A stretch of 64,000 nt of DNA, from contig NC_092323.1 of NCBI RefSeq assembly GCF_036785885.1, positions 11,726,501 to 11,790,500 on the forward strand, read 5' to 3'. The notes under the pieces were generated by a model. The model searched no databases, was not told where the DNA came from, and worked only from the letters and a program-made list of their open reading frames with translations. This document shows positions 27,660-40,800 of the stretch, piece after piece (the stretch's first letter is position 1; every line of letters starts with the position of its first letter). The position numbers and the translations under genes are program-made. This DNA comes from Coffea arabica (lineage: Eukaryota; Streptophyta; Magnoliopsida; Gentianales; Rubiaceae).

Positions 27660-29480
27660 TCACGACGACTCACTCCCGTCCCTGAGTTGCCACGCAGAGG
27701 TAGCAATCAGCGGACGAGTGTGCCAACCTAGCATCAAGCACCCATCGTTCTCCTCCACCCGGTACCCATCCCCACCGGCAAACAAGGCCAACAACATGCT
27801 CGCTTGCTTGAACGCGTTGGATCCCAGGTGAACCGGGTCAAACCCGGCCGAGTTCATCCTCCCCCGCCACTGAGTCAAGGTCTCGTGGCGCTCAACTCGG
27901 TCCACGCCTTCGCAGGCCACCACGTTGCAAATCTGCCGCCCCAGATACACTTCAGACATCACCAAGTCCTGGCTGTTGGACTGCTGAGTCAACCCGGAGC
28001 TCTCCAACGAGTCAAACATTGTTGAATAATAATGCAACGCCTCATTAAACCTGTCCATGAAAACATTCCCATTATGATTAGCTTCTTGTTCCACGACCGC
28101 CACGATTTTTGGCCTCATGGATTTGATCGAATTCAGCACTTTATCGATTGCCCCAGGCCTAGACAACAGCCTATGCAGCTCGAAAACAGAATTAACAGCT
28201 ACAGCTTCAACCTCACACGGCCTGATTTCCAACATGGAAGCATCAAGATCAGCTAAAGAATTGGCTACAAATCCCCGAAATTCGAACTCCACCCCGATTG
28301 TTTTTGCCAAGTGCGCCAACTTCCACCCCACTTGCTGCAATGCATCTGAGTTATCCGGCTGAGGCGGGCCAATCCCGGTTAGCCTAAAAGCCGGTGGCCC
28401 GCCTGGCCTTAGAGCCAGAGCTTGCATGAGAGCCGGCCATTGCATCCCCTGTTTCAGACTAAAATCAATAACATGGACCCTGCTCGCTCCACTGAATGCT
28501 TCAAGAATAGCCTGATTAGCAGTAAAATGCGCGAATTTCAGGTAAGGGCAGCTCTCGTAGAAATGCATCTGAAGGACATCTGAGTAGGATGATTCGAGGG
28601 AATCTTGTGGGTAGATTTTGTAAATCCTTCGAGCTAGGGCCTCGGCAAAATAAGTAGCAACTTTTCTCATGGCGCCTACTTGTGAGACTGCTAGAATTCC
28701 TATGTGTTTGACGAGTGCATCTGCAACCTTCATATTATCCTGCTGAATAGCTTCAGCACAAGCCATTAAAGTATGGACAAGTCTGATGCCTGTTTCTTGA
28801 GAGTCCACGAGAACTACAGGCCTAGCTGCGTCTGAAGATGGAGGATTGATTGAAGAAACCGATATCCCACCAAAATCAGATCCAGTACTTGAGGGGGAGG
28901 ATTTCATCCTCTTGTTGGACTCGCAAGAAGGCGACGATTCTTTGGCATTTTCTTTACTAGTAGCACTATTATTATTGTTATTGCTGTTACAGAAAATAGC
29001 ATCACCTGGAATAGCTCTCAAATCATCATCAAAAATCAAATCTCTATCATTAGTAGCACCGTCAGTACCGCCAATAGCAGGTGAAATTTCGTCATAGCTG
29101 ATAATACTCGTTGCAGAAGAAGGGGGCAAATTAACGTTGTTGAGTTCAGACAGCATGCTCTGGACCCATCCGGAAAGATCAGAAGGGTTGTAATGAACAG
29201 TATCAGAGAGACAGGAAATCCCATCTTCCATAGTCGTCCCCATGACCCTCTCCAATTGCTCCAGCTTCTGGGCAACCTCCGCCATGTCTGAGGACTTAAC
29301 CTTGTACCCCAACACCGCCAAAAGCTCGTCCATCCCCGCATCTGCAGCTTGTTGCTGCTCTTCTTCCCACATCTTAGTTTTGGTGGAGAAAGGGGGAGGT
29401 GGGGAGGGCGTTGGGAGGTGGATTTTGACCATGGATGAGGATGAAGCCTCCCCTTTGTCACGGTTGCGATCCCTTTTCAT
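27660..29480 (-). CDS. GAI: DELLA protein (GAI/RGA type GRAS repressor)
   Basis: Intronless gene for a ~606-residue nuclear transcriptional regulator that represses gibberellin responses and is degraded after GA-bound GID1 and the SCF-SLY1/GID2 ligase bind it. The N-terminal DELLA motif ([20 protein letters not shown] at about 51) and the TVHYNP motif (about 94-99) are intact, so GA sensitivity is expected. A Ser/Asn-rich linker follows. The GRAS domain runs from about 232: [36 protein letters not shown] (VHIID region, about 335), the [15 protein letters not shown] block (about 529) and a C-terminal SAW region ending ATSAWQL. The start MKRDRN at 29480 matches the family. In-frame ATGs at 29486 and 29564 are also open. 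The leader is pyrimidine-rich in the transcript. No lesions seen. Confidence 0.96.
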   Translation of the reverse strand: MKRDRNRDKGEASSSSMVKIHLPTPSPPPPFSTKTKMWEEEQQQAADAGMDELLAVLGYKVKSSDMAEVAQKLEQLERVMGTTMEDGISCLSDTVHYNPSDLSGWVQSMLSELNNVNLPPSSATSIISYDEISPAIGGTDGATNDRDLIFDDDLRAIPGDAIFCNSNNNNNSATSKENAKESSPSCESNKRMKSSPSSTGSDFGGISVSSINPPSSDAARPVVLVDSQETGIRLVHTLMACAEAIQQDNMKVADALVKHIGILAVSQVGAMRKVATYFAEALARRIYKIYPQDSLESSYSDVLQMHFYESCPYLKFAHFTANQAILEAFSGASRVHVIDFSLKQGMQWPALMQALALRPGGPPAFRLTGIGPPQPDNSDALQQVGWKLAHLAKTIGVEFEFRGFVANSLADLDASMLEIRPCEVEAVAVNSVFELHRLLSRPGAIDKVLNSIKSMRPKIVAVVEQEANHNGNVFMDRFNEALHYYSTMFDSLESSGLTQQSNSQDLVMSEVYLGRQICNVVACEGVDRVERHETLTQWRGRMNSAGFDPVHLGSNAFKQASMLLALFAGGDGYRVEENDGCLMLGWHTRPLIATSAWQLRDGSESS

Positions 29481-29734
29481 TTTCATCGGAAATTTTGGGC
29501 GTTCGGGATAAAATGGAAGGTTTTTTCGCTTTAATTTTTGGACCAGGAGCAGCAATTGGTTCAAGAAACCTGGATGATATCGAGTGGACGAGTTCGGAAG
29601 TCTCTCGTGGTTTGCTTGGTTTTTCGCATCACTACTTTACAATATTTGGGAAATTTTTCTCAGGGAAATCTTGAGAATAAAATAACCATAAAATAGTGGT
29701 GGGAATAGTAGCACTAGTACAGTACCAGTAGTAC

Positions 29735-29935
29735 TAGTGGAAATAATTAGTGGGAGAGAAAGAGAGGGAGAGGGAGGGGGGGTGGGGGAGATAAGAGGAT
29801 GTGCTCGTGAAGAGGGCGCGAGCTTCAAGAGAGGAACAGAAGGTGAAACTCTGGTGTGGTGTGGTGAGGGAAAGATAAGGAAGAGAAAGAAAGGCACGGG
29901 GAAGAGAGAGAGAGGGAGAGAGAGAAGGCTAGCCA
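29735..29935. promoter_or_regulatory. Purine-rich tract in DELLA 5' region
   Basis: About 200 bp is almost purely purine on the plus strand, built of GAGAGGGA-like units, so it is CT-rich in the DELLA transcript direction. It lies 250-450 bp upstream of the start codon. CT-rich leaders and Y-patch tracts are common in plant core promoters and 5' UTRs. A role for this one is an inference. Confidence 0.5.
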
Positions 29936-31768
29936 GCCAAAACAATAATGGTGTTTCCTTTTGTGATTTCTTTATTTTAAGCTAATTTTAAAATATATAT
30001 ATATATATATATATTGCTTTCATCTCTTTTCGGGTTAGACAGAAACCTATTTTCTTCGAAAGTTGGTTCTAGTTATTTTTTTCTTTGGACACTTTTTTCG
30101 ACTACATTACTATAGTATATTTTACTATAAAAATTTCAAAATTTGCAATCCAAAAGTACTCATGAACAAAAAGAAAAAAGTCACCATGGACAAAACAATA
30201 TTTAGAATGTTGAGTTTGAATAAAAAATCAAATATTTTAGCTTGGATAGTTTTAAACAATTGTGACAGTGTTTTTTTTTCATAATGTGATGTATGTGAAG
30301 TAGAAAGGTGATTAAAGAATTAAAAAAAATGAAAAACATGTTTGTGTTATATATATATATATATATATATTGCAAATTATGCCAATCCAAACGCAGTCAT
30401 TAATGTGAAACTGCCGGAGGATGCCCTAATTGATGAAATTCCTACGTATATAAATGCATGCACATAATCCCATCTTTGTTGTCACGTAGTACAATGGTGA
30501 AAACTGGTATGATACGCATACAAATGAAGCTTCATCTAAAAATTTTTCTTACGTACATATTTTTTCTGAATTTACCCAATACTACTTATGCTTTCTAGAA
30601 AACAAGAGTAAGCATAATAACCTTTTTCGCAACTTTATACTTTTGTGGGCATCATAATTTGTTTTGTCAAAATTCCAAAACTTCCACGACAGTATATTTT
30701 TTGTATATTATACGGTAGTAGTTCTCTTGGTAAGTTTTGGCTGATGCAAATGAGAACTAAATGATAAATATTTTACTCCCAGAGTTGTATTATGAAACTA
30801 GTGGAGTACTTCAAATTTCTACAACTTAACCGTTATTATAGAACAACAAAGAACATTAAATGATATCATCAAGTGATTGGAGTTCCATATCTGCAAACGT
30901 AACTAGGTAAGGAGTACTTTGAAGTTGAAATTTTCAATCATCATTCTAGTTATTCATACAATTCAAGAGTACACAATTATTTAAAAGTCTACCTAAAAGA
31001 GGAATATTTCAGAGGCATGTTCGCAAGTGCAAAATAAAAATTTCACGATATCAAAACTACTAATTTTTGACGAATAAGTTATCAAAAATATATAATTAGT
31101 ATTTCGTGACGATAAATTGCTTACGTTGTGAATGCTGATTATTATTATTATTCAAAATCTAAAAATGTCTTGAAATACGTATAGATTTGGAAAATTATTT
31201 GTCAATAATCCATAATAATTAACCAGCTAGGACATACAAATTACAAATTAGCGATTGTAACATAAGTTTTTTTTAATAAATTCTTTTTTTTTAAATACTA
31301 TAGTGTGACGTTGTTTGTATTTAAAATGGACATAACAAAAGTTGTATAGGTTACTTTTAGGGGAATGGCCCTGCAACTACTTAAAGCATCAAAGAGCCGT
31401 GGCAGCACCGCAATGCTGAAAAGATGCCACGGTGATAAGGTGCAGCTCGCCTATACCAGGGCTCATGCATGCACTTCGAGATCAGGTGGCCGTACACATT
31501 AACTGATTATGATATATTATATTAAGGGTAAGAATGAAACTGTGGGGTCCCTTGTGGGCTCCTTGATTCGTTCAGGACTTCCAGTTTATCAAACCACCAG
31601 CGACTACAGCGAGTTGCACGTACGCTCCAGGGCATTTGGGGACGGTATCAGGTAGTACCAGGTAAAAGCCTACGTCCAGGGAACAGGAAAACAAGAACTA
31701 GTTCATGGATCCCCGTCTTTTTAGTTACCAATTGCTTATGGAAATTACAAGTATGATTTAAAGTTAAA
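29936..31768. other. DELLA upstream region, no gene
   Basis: AT-rich, with (AT)n tracts near 29994-30014 and 30350-30370. A GC-richer patch at about 31380-31700 stands out; inside it CCGTGGCA and TGCCACGG form an inverted pair about 20 bp apart. I find no open frame of note in it, and it may be a conserved regulatory block. Confidence 0.4.
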
Positions 31769-32214
31769 AGGGAAAATACCAATTTCATTCCAAAACTTTT
31801 TTTAGGTACTTATCTAGTCCCTGACTTTTATTTATGGTCAATTTAATAATTGAACTTCTTTTTACAACTCCAATTAAGAGTCTCAATAGTGGCATCACTA
31901 TTTAAAATCGATCTGACTCTTAATTGACTAACTAAATAGGGATATTATTAGAATATCACTCACAAGACTATATTAAACTAAGTAAATCATGTAAAAAATT
32001 ATTAGACAAAATTTTTAAGTAGTGTAAAAAATCACCAGATAAAAACTTTTTTAAAGTTTAATCTTGATTTTTTTATACTATTTATTTGATTTATTAGGGC
32101 CCATGAGTGACGTTCCTAAAATATCTCTATTTAGTTGGTCAATTAAGAATAAAAGTTAATGACTAAATCGATGTTAGTTAAAAAAATTTAGAGACAAAAC
32201 TGACCGTTTTTCCT
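31769..32214. mobile_element. Mutator-like MITE with 9-bp duplication
   Basis: 446-bp element starting AGGGAAAATACC and ending GACCGTTTTTCCT, flanked on both sides by an exact 9-bp repeat AAAGTTAAA (31760-31768 and 32215-32223). The arms are partly inverted around TAGTCCCT/TTTAGTCATTAAC motifs. Termini and TAGTCCCT-type arms are like those of the CXE-carrying element at 20673-22371, so the two belong to one superfamily. No coding capacity. Confidence 0.85.
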
Positions 32215-32223
32215 AAAGTTAAA

Positions 32224-35200
32224 AACATCATGGGTTTGCTATTTTGGACTTTTAAAATTTATTCCAACAAGTAAACTAAACAAGGATTTAAAAAGTGATG
32301 AAGACAGCGAAAGAGCATTTTAAAATTTAAAATTGAAATCAAGTCTCTAGAGGAACATGCTTTAAATTAAGTGCTGGATACAAGTCCAAATTTGATTGAA
32401 ACTCAATTACTCATTAAACTCTCATCTATTCACTTTCACGAGATATTTTATACTTACCCAAACGTAAATGGTGCAACTATCTTAGCTAGACTGAAATTAT
32501 CTATTCGACTAAAATGCTGCATTTGAGTCGAAATGTCCATTGAACTTGTCTTCAGTCAAAGTTCAAGCTTTCAATTAAATTGAACTTTAAAGATCACAAA
32601 TTTATTAAACTTCAGTTTAACAAAAGAAGTCATATTCGAAGAAGAAGCTGACATGAGAAAAAAGAGTTATAAAGCAAGGATGCTATTTGAAAATAGAAAT
32701 GGGAAATGTTACCTTGCTTTTATAATTGGGGTTGGAGTGTGTCTACAAAAAAAAAGTGCTTTTAAGCACTAAAAGTACCTGTAAAGTGTTCGATAACTAA
32801 TTTATCATAACTTAAGTAGCTCAGTTTTTTGTAACTCAAAATACTTTTATAAATTACACTTGTATTAGAAGCACTTCTTTATAACTCACCATAATTTCAA
32901 ATGGAGCCTTTATATCAATGTTTTTAATTCCAAGATTATATATGTTTTTTTTAGTTTGAAATATCATTTTTTGCCATAGTGGATTGTTACACTATATTTG
33001 TTGATACTGATATCTAACTATTTTGGATACTAAGAAAACTATTAATAATTTCTCAAAAAATATTTTTCAACAGTAAATTCAAAAGATGCATAAAGCTCTG
33101 CCAGGCTAAAAAATACTCGAGCCTATCATCTAGCCTTGAGAAAATATTTGAGCCGCCAAATTAGTGAACTGCCTCAATTCATTAGCATACTAATTTGGGG
33201 CTGAATACAGTTAAAATAAATGAGCAAGGTGCGAAATGGCACTGGGGCAAAATTGAAGCGGCAAAATGCAAAGTGGTCTTACCCCAATCCTCTGCAGTTA
33301 TTCAGTCCTATGATTGCGTGCTCTGAACAGTCTACAAAGTAGAGTGAGGTTCTGAAAATCTGATATTTTTTTACAAATTTCTGTTCAGCAAAATAACCTT
33401 TTATTGGTCTATGTCCCACTCGAACTGCACGGGAGGGTCAACTTTCCTTTGCACGCTCATTCAGGCATGTCAACGACACGGCTCCATAGAGAAGCCTAAA
33501 GGGTTACAGAGTGCAATCCACGCTCGGAATATGACAACTGAGCCGTAAGGTCGGTGGGACCCATGCTAACGAGGTCGAGAGATTCAGACGTCAACGTCGA
33601 TTTTTGGACCTCCGGATGGAGCCCACCCATTGAAGGGAATTACAGGAAAGTTGTGATAGAGAGGTTTTAAAGTGCTTTCATCCGATAAAAATCAGCTTGA
33701 ATGAGTAATTAGGTGACTCATTGGATCGGTTTGGATAGGCAATTATTTAACACAAACCCCGCCCTCGCCTCCCCAGCCCAACCACCCTAAAAAAACTCAA
33801 AAAAAAAAAAGGCCATGATAAATACTTTGTTTTTTTTTTAATCTTATCAATCACTTTTTTATATTGCATACATACCACAACAAATGTATTATCAGTTGAA
33901 TTTTTTTCCAAATAATCTTATTGAAAGTGCTATAATATTGATTTTTTTAAATTTATAATAATATAAAATTTGACCTTTTTATTTTCCGAAAAAAGAAATT
34001 TTGAACCAATTAGAAAGGGTTATTGAGTTGATGGATGGAAAGAGACCGAAAATAGCAGCACATATGTTAATATATGAGGCAAAAAACCGTTTTCTTAGTT
34101 TATTAATTAGACAAAATATTCAAATACTTCAACTTTCATTCCACGAATCATAAGTGGTTAATCATTATTTGATCATATATATACAAATATATATATATAT
34201 ATATTGTAATATTTGCTAATATATTTAATATGCTACTGCAGTTAGTTAGTTAATATATTTTTCGTGTTTGTACGATCTATTAAAAAAAATGGCTTATATG
34301 AATTGCAAATCCATATTTATATAGTTTACTTTATATAGGATGACATTTATAAGTAGATGGGAGTCAATTGCAATTGGGCTTTTTGCCACTTGCTATGTTT
34401 TTTGCACGGATCATGATTTTGAGGCGAAATAATTATATGTTTTTACCCTACCTAGTGAATTGCGAATTACTAAAAACTTTTTCTCCTTCGAAAGCAGGCA
34501 CTCACCATTCAGTTTATGTAAGACTAATGACATGGGTTAGTTGAATCTTTGCTGTTTCCAATTTAAGTAGAACCACGCAATTTGTTGATACATAAATCTG
34601 TAAGAAGAAGAAGAAGAAGATTCAATGCACAAGAAAAGATTGAATGCTAAAAATTCTAATCTTAATTGGATTACCGATTGAGTTTAGTCAACAAAAAACG
34701 TCATATTATTAAAGTTGCAACTTGTGATGTCAAGGTCGAGGAATGCACCCACCTCTTTCGCTCATTCCGTTAATTCTAAAATTAGAAATCAAACAGAACA
34801 CCATCAGCGGAAGATAGACACTAGTAATGGAAGACGGCCGTAACATCCCATGCTTTCTTTTTTTAGTATCGAAGGAGGCGTGATAAGCTAATGGCTTGCC
34901 TCTGAGACTAAGCTAAGTTTCCTAATAATTGCTTCGCTATCAAAGACTCCATCTTAAAATTTCAATAAAATGCTTAAAGAAATAAAAGGGGGACACGTTA
35001 GAAAATAGAGGACAACATAGGTAATAATAGGAATGTAGGAATAGGTGCCCTTAAGCATTTTGAAATCATGACACTTTTTTTTTAAAATACTATTTTATAG
35101 TCCTTTCTAAATGCCATGCCCTCGAGTTGAATTGATCATTAGATGGTGAAACAAATATTTTTGACCCTTAAATTATATTAATTCTAAATATTTGATTTTT

Positions 35201-35375
35201 ACGCAACTATCATTATCTAGAGATACAATTTGAGGGAATGGTTCCCAAAAGTAACAATTGAATTTTCCCCTTTTTTTTATAGTGAAATTGTTCTTTCATT
35301 ATTTTTGTTTTCAAAAGCCAAGTTATCAAAATGTATTAGATACTTGTTGATTAAAGACTTCAAATGCGATTTTTA
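32224..35375. other. Intergenic, no gene recognised
   Basis: AT-rich spacer. A GC-richer patch at about 33410-33640 has no long open frame and no recognised RNA gene. Short (AT)n and (GAA)n tracts occur near 34185 and 34604. Nothing else can be supported. Confidence 0.4.
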
Positions 35376-35980
35376 TAGAGTTGTAAACGAGTCGAATTAA
35401 GCCAAGCATTTGGCTTTCAAGCTCGGCTCATTAAGTTATCAAGTTGAGTTCAACTCGACTCATTTATACAATAAACCAAAAAAAAAATTGTGTTTGAATT
35501 TGACTTCTTAAAATTATCTTGGGTTTGAACTCGAACTTGAGGTGGACTTATATGACATAAAAAATCCAAGTCCAAATGAGTCGAGTTCAAAAAATTCTCA
35601 AATGTGCTTAAATATCTTATACGATTTTGCGATTCAAAAAATATGACTAATTTAATTTACCTATTGAATGAGAAAATTTTCACCATATATAAGAAGATCC
35701 CCAATATTTAAATAAAATAAAATCATAAAAAATCAAAACAAGAAAAATTTGCATAATTACTAAGGAAAATTCATAATAGTAGATTGAACAAAAATACAAA
35801 TGAGTTTATGTGAGTTTAAATGAATTATTAACGAGTGGAACCATGCTCAGCTTATTTAGAAAAACGAGTTCAATTTGATATTTGAACTCGGATCATTTAA
35901 TTAAATGAATGAGTTGAACTTAAACTTATACAATCGAATTGAGCTGAACTCACAAGTCGATTATTAGTTTAAGAGCTCTA
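35376..35980. mobile_element. MITE-like element, second copy of GAGTCGA type
   Basis: About 605 bp between TAGAGTTGTAAACGAGTCGA and an inverted TCGATTATTAGTTTAAGAGCTCTA. The interior has repeated GAGTTCAACTCGA and GAACTCGGATCA style sequence. It resembles the element at 9096-9525 in ends and internal composition. No target-site duplication found. Confidence 0.5.
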
Positions 35981-37445
35981 ATATTCTAACAAAACTTTTT
36001 GGGTCGCTATTAATGCTACAATCATGATTTTATTTTTAGAGCAATAAGACCAAACATGCTCTTCTTAAGTCCAAATGCGATTTGGGCTTCAACAATGTGG
36101 TTTTATCATTTTAACGAAGTTGCTATAGCAAAAAAGTTGTTGGTTGTGCTGCTGTGACATATTATTTGCCTTTTTTTGCCTCATTTATTCTCGAAGTACC
36201 CAAAAATTTACAATTCATCTAAAACAGTCTTATGAATTTCTTTCTTTTTTTTTTTCTCCATTTGTGTTGCGTAAAGATGATTGAACGGAGGACAACCCAA
36301 AAACAAAAAACTCAAAATCCCCATCCTAGCATTAAACGTTAGCAATTTCTTGCTTCTCAAAACCAGCAAATGCCTCAATGCACTCGTCTAATCTGAAAAT
36401 AGTTTAGTTCCCTCCGAATTCATTGGATTGGTTGGATTTGTCCTCGTAGCATGGGGAGCAAGCGTAAGTGTAGGATATTAAACTCTGAGGAAAAAAAAGA
36501 AAATAAAAAAGCGTTGAGTGGGGGACTGGGGTGGACGTAGGGACCATCGGTGCTAACTGTGTAGCATTTCGAGAGGGATAGAGAGCCAGCCAGGCGTCGC
36601 CGCACTGGCACCTCCACCCACATATTGGACCCATTCGCCATGTGATTCTGCCACGTATCCCCGATTCCTTGGTCATGGTGGGCCCTATGCCACCCTGCTC
36701 TGATTCTTCTGTCCGCCTCACCACATTGTATTCTGTTCCCCTCTGTCACGCATCTGTATTTTTACCCTTTCTTTTACTAATAGGTGTATTTTATTTACCC
36801 CAAAATTTTTTTTAGTAAAAAGGTACTCCGTGGTACTCAGTAGTCAGTACTTGTGCTAGTCACCTATTTCTAGCGATTGAGTTTTAGAATTTCGGAACAG
36901 ATTGTTTTCCGGCTGCACCTCTGACTTCTGGTCGATGATTCAGTTTCCGGCCTACAAGTTTCAGTGATGTTGCTGTCTCTTTTTTGGGATCCCAAATTCC
37001 GACCGGACACTTTCTTAACAATGAAGCCTTCTGCTACCAAAAAAAAGAAAAAAAGCTAGAACTATAGAACTTGGGTAGGAATGAAAACAGGGATGTATTT
37101 GGATAAGAAATATAGAACTTATAATATGTTTTGTAATACGATGATAAGAAAGATGAAGTGATAATTAAAAAATGTGTTTGTGATATAAGTAGAATATTAT
37201 TTAGAAGTTCCTCTGCTGGTTTTGTATCAAATTATAGAGGCCCATGAACATCTTAAAGCTAATTATTTTGTAGGGGTAGTAAACTTATGAGTAGTGAAAT
37301 AAAATTAAGTTGCGGTTTTAGTTACTGACACTACAATTATTCTGTAATGTAGTAGTTGCATTTTATGTTTGGATTATGGTGAACACTAGTCCCTTTTAAT
37401 GAAAAACATTACAAGATTCATCTTAGGATAAACCGTTAATCCTAA
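35981..37445. other. Intergenic, GC-richer patch
   Basis: Mostly AT-rich. Positions 36520-36740 are clearly GC-richer; two overlapping minus-strand open stretches of about 105 codons are there, but neither resembles a known protein. A CACGT-containing segment suggests promoter-like rather than coding DNA. Confidence 0.4.
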
Positions 37446-37835
37446 ACTGTCAATCGGGTCATATGAGTCGGGTTTTCATAAGTTTAGACTCAACTCATTT
37501 AATTTGTAACACTTTTGGATTTCGACAGTGAGTTTTGGGTCAATAAATGTGATGATCATACTTAACTCACAAAATATTTGGGTTTTGAACCTTATTCGAA
37601 TTTAGCCCAATCTCACTTTTTGCTTTTCAATTTTTTTAATATAATTACTATAACTATTGAATTGTAAAACTAATTCAACATTTACAGGATTCAAATTTAG
37701 ATCAGTAAGACCCAAACTCGACTCATATTTAATTCGGGTTTAATTTTTAGATTCAAATTTAGACCGACTCACCAAAAGGTCATGCTTATCGGGTCGAACG
37801 AATCGAGTTCAGGCTAGCCCGACCCCATTAACAGT
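37446..37835. mobile_element. MITE-like element with ACTGTYAAT ends
   Basis: 390-bp segment with inverted ends ACTGTCAATCGGGTC and GACCCCATTAACAGT and an interior of GACTCAACTC/GGGTTTTGAACC-like sequence. The ends match each other at most positions of about 15 bp. No target-site duplication found, so borders are approximate. Confidence 0.55.
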
Positions 37836-40800
37836 CCAATATATATCCTACTATCAATTATTCCGTGTAAAAGTGCATCGTAGGATTAGAGAATTAAAAG
37901 TTTTTTAATTATTGAGTAACTGTTTGTCTACCTAATTGAATCTTTGCATTAAACGAACATTGAAAAAGTTCAAAATGTGTCTTGGGCGAAGGACACCTGA
38001 CTTGTACGAGTAACCAACAAGTGCGAAGGAAAGATGCGAATCGGCAAATGCCTTTTGGCCAAAAATGGCCATAAAGAAAAGAGATGGGCAGAGGGTTCTT
38101 TGTTTCAGTCGTCAACTCTTAAAAATAAGTAGCATGTCTGCTTATATTATAGCCCTTTGGAAACCGCAAACCTGCAATAGACGGGCGTAGTGCCTTATCC
38201 TGTTTTTCAACTGTGAAATGCCCATCCATTTCCTGAAGAAAAGTTTATGCGGCCTTTTGACAAACACATCATAGCTGCTTAAACAGTGATTGTAGATTTT
38301 AAGACCCTGTACAATCAGGACAAATAAGTGGTACATATACAACTAAGTACTTACTTTTGGGGTCCATCTCTTCTGGGTGTCAGAAATATGTTCGCTCACA
38401 TGCTAAAATTTGTAGTTTTGGCTTTTGCGTCCCAGGCGAATCAGATTATAGAAAATCACATTAATTTGCTAGCTAAAAACTTGTACTCGTATTGGTTAGT
38501 ATTGGCTTTAACAGAGAGTGTGAGATTCAAATTCTATGAGGGATTGATTAAGTAGGGTCATCAAAAAGTTCTCAGGACTCCTGCCACAACTAATGAAGCA
38601 AATATAATGAATTTCTAACGGGCTAAATAGAGTAGCCACTCCACCCACCCACCTTTAGAACTTCCACAACTTTCAATTTTTTTGTTCTTTTTTTTTTTGG
38701 AAATCGTATAATTGAGGGTAAATCATGTTGGTTTTCAAGATTATACTAAGAACAAATTGTAGAATCTGAAAATGGCTGTATCTTTACAGCATTTACAAGC
38801 AACTCTCGTGCATTTTTTTTTTTCTGGTTGAACGTATAGTATATAGATTGTTAGAACCAAGAAAGCAGCAATGAATACCGAGGATTAAGACTGAAACTGG
38901 CACTAAAAACCAGTGCAATACATTCTGAACTTGCTTGTATTAAAGGTCCGTCCATGCCAAAATTACTCCTCCCAAGTGATAATCCTCCATTATACTCCAC
39001 TATATATTCCTTTCTGTACATCTTTTTCACCCCCTCCTCCCTTATCTTTGGAGCCGTAAAAGGACTATGCACTGCATAACGTTGCCTACACAACCCATCC
39101 ATCCGTACCAACTAAGAATAAAATATACATAAAACTTGAAAGGAGTCATGTCAGGCCATTATCTAAAGCTCCAATGAAAGCGCAGGATGTTGCCATCGCA
39201 CATTGCTTAGCAGCTGGTACTAAACAATAATAGCATTTTCAATCACCATCGATCTCAAAGGACGACGCAGCTAAAGCTAGGCGTCAACAATCCTTTGACT
39301 AAAGCCTAACTATATTTAAATCATAGTCCCATCATTGATTTAAACATCCTGTAATCACGAGTCCTTAAATATTCATTAAGCCTGCATGGATGTGAAGAAA
39401 CCATACATTAATGCCGAACAGATGTAATAAGAGCCACAAATTAATTGAATTAGATAAAGGGTTTCCATCCATCAGTGAATAGATTAACATTATTGACACT
39501 ATCTTCTCATGTAGTACATCAAACTGAACTGATATTTTATCTACAGGGTGATGAGTGTGGTGATCAGGTAACTTTAAAGATATTGGAGAAACTGGCATAA
39601 AAAGGAATAATTAGGGCAAATAGGATAATACAGTGTCATAATATTAGTGGAAGACGAGAAGGGTCGCTAATCAAATTGATGTTTAGTGTCAATGACGCAT
39701 TAATGGCTTAGAGGGAAGATGCTTATCAATGGGATGTGAAAGTGACGACAGTTTGCTCTGTCAAATGCAAAAGAAGAAAGGCACCAGTTGTTAATTGAAA
39801 AAAAGAACATCAATGCTTCAATCGGTTGTGATAAATTTTAATTGTTCACCGATTTGATGGAATGTGCAGACAATGTTCTCATGGAGAATCCTATGTGGTT
39901 GTTACCCTCACGACCTAAGCAAAAGAATATGCGAAACAAAACAGCTGAATTTGAAGCTTTCCATGGCGAGACATCACATATATAAGACCCTAATAAACTT
40001 ACCAGATAGACCAAGTTATTTTTCTAGCAAATGTTGAAAATAAAAAGAAGTAAACTTCAGTAATTGCAATATATAAATTCTATTGCGAGGGTGCATCGAG
40101 TTAACCAGTAACAATTTTTGTTATTGTAAATGAGAGGTTTTAAAATCAGAACCTCTTACTTATAATATCTCTCATTTTACCGTCCAACATCTACCATTGA
40201 AAATAGTAACCTTTGTTTGTCTATTGTTAACAAAAACTTCATCACAAAAAAAGAATATTAGAAATTCATATAGCAAGTACTACTAGTACTTTTTATCTTT
40301 TATGACAATTTTAATCCTATCCATTAGACTTGTAAAACTACGACAAATATCAAATCCCAAAATTTGCGAACAATTTCAGAAAAGATTATACACAAAAAAA
40401 AAAAAAGAAGAAAAGATCTTGAATACAAATAATAGAATACTCACCGCTAAAGTTCCAGTCATTTCACAAAAATGGCTTCGAACCGCACAAGAGTGCTTGG
40501 GGTTGTCAAATCGATGTCTAAAATTATACATTCAAGGATTTATCATTTGGATGGCACTGTTTGGCCATTGGAGGAGGGTAGGGATAAAACGCAAGTATAT
40601 TGCATGGAGACCCCCATCAGCTGAGCCTTAACCACCGTCCATTGCTGTGACAGCGGGTTCCTATCATCATCAGCATGCATGTGACCAGTGCTCATGGTTT
40701 GCTCCTGCCCAGTGAAGTGTGCGAGGGTTATATGATACGACAATGCTGTTCGTCTGGTGCTCGTCAATTTTGGATCATGCATTTATACTTGCGTTATTGC

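Noticed and set aside
27600-27665. Repeated GAGTCAACTCGG as a regulatory element
   Set aside because: Two copies in the DELLA 3' flank are a curiosity; GAGTCA-type codons are common in the gene, and no function is supported.
29486-29564. Upstream in-frame ATGs for DELLA
   Set aside because: DELLA proteins begin with MKR; the extra N-terminal residues are not family-like, so the start at 29480 was preferred.
36404-36749. Two overlapping ~105-codon minus-strand frames in a GC-richer patch
   Set aside because: Neither resembles a protein family; open frames of this size arise by chance in GC-richer DNA.
40302-40782. Open stretches on both strands near 40.3-40.8 kb
   Set aside because: No known domain, and the two strands overlap, which fits chance openness.
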